Source of the DNA: Pyrenochaeta sp. MPI-SDFR-AT-0127
Taxonomy: Eukaryota > Ascomycota > Dothideomycetes > Pleosporales > Cucurbitariaceae
Assembly: GCA_020747015.1 (NCBI GenBank)
Contig: JAGTJM010000073.1
Location: forward strand, 96,047-160,046
Direction of reading: 5' to 3'
DNA: 64,000 nucleotides
Both the position numbers and the translations under genes were made by a program. Of the stretch, positions 56,979 through 64,000 are shown one piece after another. Position 1 is the first letter of the stretch. Each line of letters begins with the position of its first letter. The notes under the pieces were generated by a model. The model had not been told where the DNA came from, did no database searches, and saw nothing but the letters and a program-made list of their open reading frames with translations.

Positions 56979-58430
56979 TGTAACGACACAGGTACTAGAG
57001 GGTTCCGAAACGGATCCGAGTGCAACTCAAAGGCATATAGGAGTGCGTGCTGCGGTGGATAACCAAGAACACCTCTATTCCTATAGGTCTGATACGGAAG
57101 GACAAGAAGAACTTGTCCTACTATCTACTGCTAAAGAGCTATACTTATGTATGGAGAAATAGGGGTAACGGGGCCTAATCGGGACGGTATCGGAGGCAGG
57201 TCCGATATCCTCCAAATAAACCTCCCTTATAGGAACGCGTGTGCGTCTCTATTTCTATGTAACGTTCGTTATATTACCCCCCTCCTTAGGAGAGATAGTC
57301 CCTATCTCTTAGGGAGCCGGAAGGGCAATGTATAGTACTCTCAGATGTCTTTCTTAATAGATTTTAAGTCCGTTCCGAATTAGATCTAAATCAGGGCTAA
57401 CCTTAATTCTGCGCTTACCTTAGGTCTAAGTCGCCTTCACCTTAAGTTGGCCGTTTGCTCATTAGTATGATTAAAATAATCCCGCTCGCTGCAGCTGCTT
57501 TCTCCTCCTTATATACTACTTCCTATTATAAGAGCCTACGCCTGAATCCTATCTAATACTGTTTCTTAGCTAACTATTACTTAGCTATACCTACGATACC
57601 CATTCCTGTGTCCCCCAGGGCTCTACCCGCGGCCTATAGGGTTATTTGTATGCGCGCCGTAAGGGCTTTAGCCCGCGGCAAAAATATTAAGTTTAGATTC
57701 TCCTCGGAGGCATCTAAGAAGTGTGTATATTATATACACGGTAATAAGGTTTACCGCCTAGTTCCCCTATATGCGGGTTAGGAGTACGATAAGCTAGAGG
57801 CTGCCCTCAATCGTAGGTCTACTACTAAGGAGCGGATAGAGTTTGAGGAGTTAGGGGAGGAGGAGGAGGAGGAGCTGGAGGATGTAACGGCTGCTGTGGT
57901 TTCGGCGGCGTTACGGCTTAGGACTATAGTACAGGTGGCGACTGTGCAGGTTAAAAGCCTAACCACTATCGAGCTACTGTATGCTGCTCACCTTCGCTAG
58001 GAGGAGTAGGCGGAGGAGATTCGGGCCATAGGGGCTAAACTAGCTGAGTTAACTAGTATAGTTACTTAGTTAGTCACGGTAATAGGCGCGGTGGCGGGCA
58101 CTTTAGTGCCTCCTCCCCTAGGTCCAGCTGCGCGTAGACGGGGTCGGAAGCCTCGCGGAAGGAATACGGGGGCAACGCCGTTATTAGTTACTAGAGAGTT
58201 AGAAGGGGAGGCTCGGACTACTCTATCAGAGAGTGAGTTAGAGACTAACCTTTAATAGGAACGTTAGGATCTAAAAGGACTCCGAGACAGGTTCTTATTA
58301 TAGTAGTTATACTAGGCTTTACGGGGAGCTTCTATAGTATAATACCACTTATCTTTCTAAACTTAGTTTAATTATCTATAAGTACCGTAAGATCCTTAAT
58401 ACCCTTCTCCTAAGTAGTAATCTATTTATA
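56979..58430 (-). repeat. Right long repeat (5' LTR in pol orientation)
   Basis: Begins TGTAACGACACAGGTACTAG, with the TG end still intact, and ends TCTATTTATA. It is visibly less RIP-degraded than the left copy, for example GGGCCTAATCGGGACGGTAT where the left has several A/T substitutions. The frame homologous to 54399-54971 lies at about 57650-58255 and is broken by stops. Confidence 0.8.
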
Positions 58431-58467
58431 CTATGCCTCTAAACTGTACTACTAACGTAGGGTTAGG

Positions 58468-58560
58468 TTGCCCCCAGGGGCAAGAATCAAGTTGGCCCCT
58501 GGGGGTGAAACCTAGTTGGCTCTAACGGGTCTACGAAGGGACGCTCGCCCCCAGGGGCAA
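58468..58560. promoter_or_regulatory. Three copies of a GC palindrome upstream of the ParB-like gene
   Basis: GCCCCCAGGGGC at 58470-58481 and 58547-58558, and its reverse-complement form GGCCCCTGGGGG at 58494-58505 (one end base different). All lie within 95 bases, 110-200 bases before the start codon at 58671. In a region bordered by TA-saturated DNA these stand out strongly. The same 12-mer occurs once more at 61097, before the next gene. They could be operator or protein-binding sites. Confidence 0.65.
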
Positions 58561-58670
58561 AAGTCTATGCTAACAACGTAGCTTCGCAAACTCCAACCCT
58601 AAAGCAATCTTCCACCTTCAAATACGCTACTTCTCCACTCTTCAGCCTCGACCTCTAAAATACAGCTGCT

Positions 58671-60516
58671 ATGAAACGCAAAAACTCAAACAACCTGACC
58701 GGAGCAAGGAAGAAGCCGCGGGTGCACCTCAACGAAGCAGATTCCGTCTACGACCAAGCTAAACCATACCGACTAGTGACCGCGAAATTCCCAATCGACG
58801 CGCTCACTCCAGAGTGGAGTATCGGTACAAACAGACCCATCAACGAACCCCACAAGCGCCGCCTTCTCCAGATTTTCAAAGAATCAGGAGTCCTTCGGCG
58901 GGATGCGGAGCATCGGCTGCAGGTCGCTTGCACCAAAGCGCAAGTACAGCAGATGTTGAACTATCTTGAGCAAGAAGGAAGCCAGACCCAGAGTGCTGTC
59001 GGTGTGAGCCAAAGTGCGCGACAGGCTGATGTTGAGTTCCTATCGTTCGAAAACTGGAGTAGCGTTGTCGGAGGGAAGGCAGAGCTTATGGCGGGTAACC
59101 ACCGAGTAGAAGCCTTGAAAGAGTATTTGCGATATTCACAGTCGTCGGAAGCGGAGCGATGGTGGGTGTGCGACATTTACGATAGAGGTACCACCCCCTA
59201 CGTGCGCTAGCTAACGTGAACTAACCCTAACGGTAGACGAGCTACCATCACACCTGCACATTAAGCTACGAGCCAATCGAGAAGACACCATTCTGCCAGA
59301 CAACCACGGCCAGATATGGACGGAGCTCGCTACATTTTCATCTAATGATGAAGAGCTTTTCCAAGGTTCGAATAAAGAGATCGAGAACAAGATGCTAAAG
59401 TATCTTGGGCTCAGCGGCCGAGTAAAGTTTCCGGTGCGGCGGCTGGTCACATTGTGGAAAAATAAAAATTGGAACCTGATGATTACAAGGTGGTGTCAGT
59501 TCCCAATCGGACAGGCTACGTTCAATATCTCGACTTTTGAATGGATGGTAAGCCGTAGAATAGACGATGTAAGTGTATTGTATAGTAAAGTTATCCTTGC
59601 TGACTGGTGGTCTACACAGTTTTGGTTCGCCGCATTCGACCAAGTAATCGAAGTCGTTTCACAAATCCGCAGCCAATTCAGCTTTGATGTCCAATTAACT
59701 GATTGGAAGAAGCTAGCAGGTCTGCCGCAAACACATAGTCGAGAAGATGTACAAGGCCTATTCTTTCCTGATGTTGAGTCCAACGACGAGCCTTGTCCCT
59801 CAAGTACTCGCCCACGAGATTTTCTCTCGAACATAAGCGACGATATATACCACAGTTTGTACCAGTTTATCCTTTCGGAGCCAACACGTCGCTTCGTCGA
59901 TATTCAAGCACTTCTGAGAACTACTAAGCAGGACGGAAAGCTTATGAGCATTGCGATGTCTCATGTTAGTCAGTGGATGAACCATTCGCCAACAAAAGTC
60001 GGCGACCGTGACAATAATAAACCCGCTCTACGGAACGACCTAATCCCCGCCCTAGAAAAGAAATATGGTGAAGACGCCGAAAGGAAGTCTATAGCGCTCC
60101 AAGAGCAGCTTCTACGATACGTCCAGAACAACACTAAGGAGTTTACGAACACAACCATAGATCACTACTTACAGGAATACCCAGGCGAACATAGCAACGA
60201 TTACATCAAACGATTTGAGCATGTTGTGTGGAGGGATTTGTTATCCATCGTTCTTGACTTTGCCGGGCCAAACCTGCAGCACGAATGCATGCTGCGATTC
60301 AATGCGGAAGATACTCGAGACATCAACTCAAAGCCTTCGTCTACTATTACTCAGGCGACGTGCGACCTAATTTGCAGCATTCCAGAAGTCGCCAAAAACC
60401 CCGCTCTTCAATCAACGATCGCTGCAGACAAGTTATATGCGATAATGCAGCCGATCATCCTTCGCTGGGCTGTAGAGCAGTGCGATGAAGCGTTAGAGCG
60501 ATGCCGTAAGGTTTAG
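58671..60516 (+). CDS. Nuclear ParB/Srx-like domain protein of unknown function
   Basis: Three exons, 58671-59187, 59237-59568 and 59620-60516, give 581 residues. The second intron (51 bp, GTAAGT..CAG) is optional since the frame reads through. The first intron (GTACCA..TAG, with CTAAC) bypasses an in-frame TAG. The start MKRKNSNNLTGARKKPRVH looks like a nuclear localisation signal. Residues about 40-210 read like a ParB-type fold: FPIDALTPEWSIGTNRPIN, then ELMAGNHRVEALKEYL (compare the GxxRxxA box of ParB nucleases) and IKLRANREDTILPDNHGQIW (compare the N-x-x-R-E-D box). The C-terminal 370 residues are unrecognised. A 42-bp intron at 60506-60547 could add a basic Ser/Pro-rich tail to 60945. 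Assignment to the ParB superfamily is by motif only. Confidence 0.62.
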
Positions 60517-61190
60517 AAACCTTCAATGGTTACTCTAGTGGATGCAGAGCGCAAAAAATTTGAAACATTGCTGGAAGACTTGCGCCTTCCGGACCCCTCG
60601 GTCTCTCCTCCAGCAGCTTCCGGAATTGATGTAAACGAACCCCGTAGGTCATCACGAACGCACGGATCTGTGGAAGAGCATGGCCCCGTGAAAAGCAACA
60701 TGTGCGGGCCGACATCTAGGTCAAATTCAAGAACACAGCCTCAAACTGCGCAACAGCTCCATGATCTAGCGGAGGTAACTACGGGCACGCTGAAGGAGCG
60801 TCGAAAGCTACACCGTACCAAGCAACGTGCTCCGCAAAATACTCAACCGCATAATTTACCAGAGAGCTCTAAACAAACTCGTCATGTAATCACAGGTCCA
60901 AGGCATTGGAGACAACGGGTACCGGCTGCCCAAAGTCGACCATAGTAATTAAATACAGTCCCAGCCCACTACAAAAAGAGTATAGAGCAATCACATTTAT
61001 ACCTGGTCTAACATGAAAAACACGATAAGCACTAAAGGCGCTAGCAAATGAGCGTCGTGTGACATTAACGCCCAAACTTTATGCTCTTAATAGCTTGCCC
61101 CTGGGGGCGACGAGAGGAAAACATGACGGCAAGATTTGTACACGGGTTTTGCACTTTTTTGTTGTATAGTAGGGTTTTCATCTTTTAAAC
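60517..61190. other. 3' tail or small ORF, then intergenic with one palindrome
   Basis: 60526-60945 is an open frame rich in Ser, Pro, Arg and Gln (LEDLRLPDPSVSPPAASGID..). It most likely forms the C-terminal tail of the ParB-like protein after splicing a 42-bp intron, although a separate small gene cannot be excluded. 60946-61190 is intergenic. Confidence 0.45.
61097..61108. promoter_or_regulatory. Fourth copy of the GC palindrome
   Basis: GCCCCTGGGGGC, the reverse complement of the motif at 58470, 83 bases before the start codon at 61191. Confidence 0.65.
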
Positions 61191-62696
61191 ATGAGCTTTG
61201 AAGAGTATGATGAGTTTTTAAATTTTAGCCCTAATTTCGACAGCAATGGGTACTCATGCTCACCGTCTGCTACTATTGAGAGGCATGCGATATCCGAACA
61301 AGGGGATGCCGATACTTCCAATGAGGCTTCTGGAGACGAGGACGGCCTCAACGATGATGGACCATCTTGCCACATAGAAGATGACTTTAGCGAAGGCAGT
61401 TTCGGGGACGAAGAGCAAGTCGTTGTAGCATCCGATCAGTACTCGTGGAAGATTGATCATGCGAAAGGAGATCATAAATTCAAGGGTGCGTCTAGGTGCA
61501 TGTGCAACCTCGAGTGATGCGACTAACAGCGCGAAGCACAGGACTTCGTTGCTACGACGAAGAGTACCTCTTTCGATGGCAGTCAGGCTATTGACATGCT
61601 GCAAAGACGATACACGATAGATTATGGAAGTAAGAAAGCCGGTTCGAGAGCTGCCGCAGCAGACGATGAGTACATTCGCTCATTCTTTCTCGACCTTCTC
61701 ATAATCATCGGACGACCGCTCAAGCCTATCACGCAGCCATCTAATAGGTTCTTTGATAACATAACAATCAGTTTTAAGAATTGGCGGGCATCCTATAGTG
61801 CTAAACACGTTCACGGATTATCATTTGATCTAGAACACCGGACCTTCCGGTTGGCAACGGCGGCCACGAGGGAGTCATGGTATATCGTTATGCACCCTAT
61901 CGCTAACGCACCAGAAGAGCTTCTCTCTAGGAACGAGCGTAGAAAACGTCGCGAGAAATCGTCTCAGTCTAGCGCCCTGCATTTTCACCACGCGCAATTC
62001 CTCGCCTCGTACATCAAAGAGATATTCCTTATTGGAGAGCTTTTGGGGGAGGGCGTAGAACCGTCTTGGAAACTAGATGGTCACCACACGCAGAAAATCA
62101 CTTTCAACAAATGGACAACATTCCAAGAGATATTTATGCAAGAGTGGCTAGAGTACGTGAGACATAACACACAAGATACATTCTGGGCGGAGAATCAGCC
62201 GGCATTTCATGCGTACGACTACGGCGCAAACATTGAAATCGACGTAGCTGAGCAGTTGCGATCTGTGCCAAAAGAAGCTCGTCTCCGTTCAGTCGAAGAA
62301 GATTCGGAATCTGACGAGGAGAGCCTTGACGCAGAAGACAGTGTGTTTGAATACGATGAGAGGCTTAGTGGTGAAGTGCCAGGAGCTGGTAGCACTTCTC
62401 CGGTCGGCTACGATTATCGGAGCCTATTCACCGGTGGCCTGCAACAACTTCGAACCGAACTAGAGCAAAAATATGTTCTGGACAGCATTGATACTGTGTC
62501 GTACGCTCTGGCCGTCGATATTAACTGTCTCGATGGTCGTTCGCCCGATCCATACAGCAAGCTGGCGCGTTGTCTCCTAGCCGATCGCAACATGGTCCTC
62601 CGAGAGTTCCACGGGGAGCGAGACTTTACATTCTATCCTTTAGCATTTCATCCGGCATATGGCAATTTCTCATCCCACGACCGCCTGCGTTCTTGA
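61191..62696 (+). CDS. Unknown acidic-N-terminus protein, 3' end frameshifted
   Basis: Two exons, 61191-61485 and 61537-62696, read as 484 residues; the junction (GTGCGT..GAAG) is my best frame-keeping choice. The N-terminal 100 residues are strongly acidic and Ser-rich. The body contains DDEYIRSFFLDLLIIIGRPL, HVHGLSFDLEHRTFRLATAA, FHHAQFLASYIKEIFLIGEL and YVLDSIDTVSYALAVDINCL. I know no family with these. Beyond the stop at 62696, protein-like sequence continues in the other two frames (PRPPAFLMDNLLALCREMSY; IPGLLNIKRAFATTR; DDLLATKGVATAALPP) as far as a stop near 63130, each change needing a one-base shift. The gene therefore originally ran about 1.9 kb and is a pseudogene at its 3' end, or the assembly has small errors here. 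Confidence 0.55.
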
Positions 62697-63130
62697 TGGA
62701 TAATCTTCTCGCGTTATGCAGAGAAATGAGCTATCAGCATAACGGAGCAAGTGTGCTTAACTATGGATATTCCAGGGCTACTCAATATCAAGAGAGCATT
62801 CGCCACAACCAGATGACCTGCTAGCTACAAAGGGAGTCGCAACAGCTGCTTTGCCTCCTAATCGAACGGAAATTTGTCTGCTCGTGTTTCTGCGAGGCGA
62901 GAGCGTTTTTGCAGCACTGAGAGGTAATTACTCCTCATGATCCTGAGTCATCTAAGCCATTTGCTCGGAGGACAGCGGACGAGAGGGCAATATTTGAGAA
63001 GAGTTTGCTTCCGAATAGAACAAGTGCTTTCCGTGCAGTATCTAGGCTGAGCGACGTAGTCGGGGCTTCTCAACCGTCCTCACTCCCATCTTCCATTAAT
63101 ACGGTTTTTCTCGAAGAACCTCAGTGTTAA
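62697..63130 (+). pseudogene. Frameshifted 3' continuation of the 61191 gene
   Basis: Coding-like stretches succeed each other on the plus strand in changing frames, ending with KPFARRTADERAIFEKSLLP and a final TAA near 63130. Shifts lie near 62673, 62770, 62812 and 62925. None coincides with GT..AG sites that would make them introns. Confidence 0.45.
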
Positions 63131-64000
63131 CACATATTTTTCGATCCTTCCGCCCGTTAGTTTCCCGGCATTTTGGCGTCCTTTGCGAATCTATTTCCCA
63201 AGCATTGACAGCATCTATGCCGGTTTGAGCCTGGCTCCAGGCTGTGTGTCGCATTAGCGAAGGGTGTCCGCGCTGATCGTCTGGTAGCTACTGCTTTACG
63301 GCTTCCCAAGTCTTGATGGGTTCAGTCTCACCCGTTAGGAACGATGATGATTGAACAGGTGGTTGGCCATTTATGACCTCGCGTACTCGATCTTCGGGCG
63401 CTGGTAACTCAGTTGACCAATGGCCTCGACACAAAAAGGGCGGCCTATCCTATGCAATAGCTCTATGCTTTCCACTATGGGAGAGTTGCAGCCAGTGTCA
63501 TAGCGAGGTTGGTTCAATGAACTTGGCGGATGAGGTCAAGGGCCAAGGTGCCGAAGTTCTTAAGAGGTATGCAGACTTGGAAGCCCAGATGATTGCGTTC
63601 GTCACATACACTTTCATCGCGCGCTAAACAAAGGTAGGCGAAGTAAGGCTCAGATGGCAAGGGACATGCAGTGTTGGAAGACCATCGAGAGCAAGTAAGG
63701 CGATGGACACAAGCGGAAAATCCTTTTTCATGGGAGTAGTATGGACATATTTCTCAAATTCAGCTGCTAATACTGTGTAGAGAATACGAGCCTATCTTCC
63801 TCTCTTCTCATCTGGAGCAGCCTCTACACCATCCGTCCATCGTCCAGAACGCGACGCGACTTTGCGCAAGACCTATACGATAGCTGCATTCGATGCGACC
63901 AAACAGCAGGTAGAGCATTCTACTCAAAGAACGCGACTTGGTTTCAGTGCTTCGCGCTGCCTTGCGACACACAACGGTAAAGACGATGAGCAAAGACCAA
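63131..64000. other. No gene supported
   Basis: Normal base composition. An 84-codon plus-strand frame (63373-63627, DEVKGQGAEVLKRYADLEAQ) has a helical look but no known motif or splice context; it may be a fragment of another decayed gene. Confidence 0.35.

Larger units (their letters stand above)
53725..58430 (-). mobile_element. Degenerate Ty3/gypsy LTR retrotransposon with long LTRs and truncated pol
   Basis: Two direct repeats of 1,452 bp (53725-55176 and 56979-58430) flank 1.8 kb of pol remnant. The repeat edges are T[G/A]TAACGACACAGG at one end and TCTATTTATA at the other, compatible with TG..CA ends after RIP. The pol remnant is coded on the minus strand, so the right repeat would be the 5' LTR. 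Only the RNase H end, integrase and chromodomain remain; gag, protease and reverse transcriptase are absent between the repeats. No target-site duplication is visible (GTACT left, CTATG right). The left copy is more TA-rich than the right one. Confidence 0.75.

Noticed and set aside
63373..63627. 84-codon frame near the right end as a gene
   Set aside because: No family resemblance and no upstream promoter or splice evidence; kept only as a remark.

Overview
The window is nuclear DNA of a filamentous ascomycete (Pezizomycotina, most likely Dothideomycetes/Pleosporales). The evidence is short spliceosomal introns (about 45-120 bp, many with a CTAAC/CTGAC-like branch site), a dispersed single 5S rRNA gene, Pth11-type receptor, Zn(II)2Cys6 and DUF3425 families, and TA-saturated blocks with C-to-T/G-to-A type nonsense codons that look like repeat-induced point mutation (RIP). 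Lineage is inferred from gene families, not from a marker comparison. Exon coordinates below were worked out by hand from GT/GC..AG sites, reading frame and family conservation; they are not transcript-supported.

Layout. 0-17 kb is ordinary gene space: the 5' end of a CHL1/DDX11 helicase, a CmcJ/AsaB-like oxygenase, a methionine permease-like transporter, a 5S rRNA, a ketopantoate-reductase-like protein, a large membrane protein, a Pth11-like receptor, a DUF3425 bZIP-like factor and an SDR. 17.5-22.6 kb holds secreted-protein genes: a small six-Cys protein, a double-module Cys-rich protein and a three-module chitin-binding (CBM18) protein interrupted by an in-frame TAG. 23.7-26.3 kb has a Zn2Cys6 factor and another SDR. 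26.4-31.4 kb is decayed: an LTR fragment, a broken DUF1772 (anthrone-oxygenase-like) gene and a broken FAD monooxygenase.

31.5-52.5 kb is a run of intact secondary-metabolism tailoring genes: two secreted berberine-bridge-like FAD oxidases, two cytochromes P450, two O-methyltransferases and an SDR, plus one unrecognised gene. No polyketide synthase, NRPS or terpene synthase is present, so the core enzyme must lie elsewhere or have been lost. The last O-methyltransferase is an island between TA-saturated blocks.

52.6-58.4 kb is RIP-degraded transposon sequence: two direct repeats of 1,452 bp (long LTRs, each carrying a gag-like reading frame antisense to pol) flanking a truncated Ty3/gypsy RNase H-integrase-chromodomain remnant. 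Immediately beyond it, 58.4-63.1 kb has normal base composition and two unusual plus-strand genes: a nuclear ParB/Srx-like protein and an acidic protein of unknown family that decays through frameshifts at its 3' end. Both are preceded by copies of a 12-bp GC palindrome that I did not recognise elsewhere in the window. This pair is the best candidate for something undescribed. 63.1-64 kb has no gene I can support.
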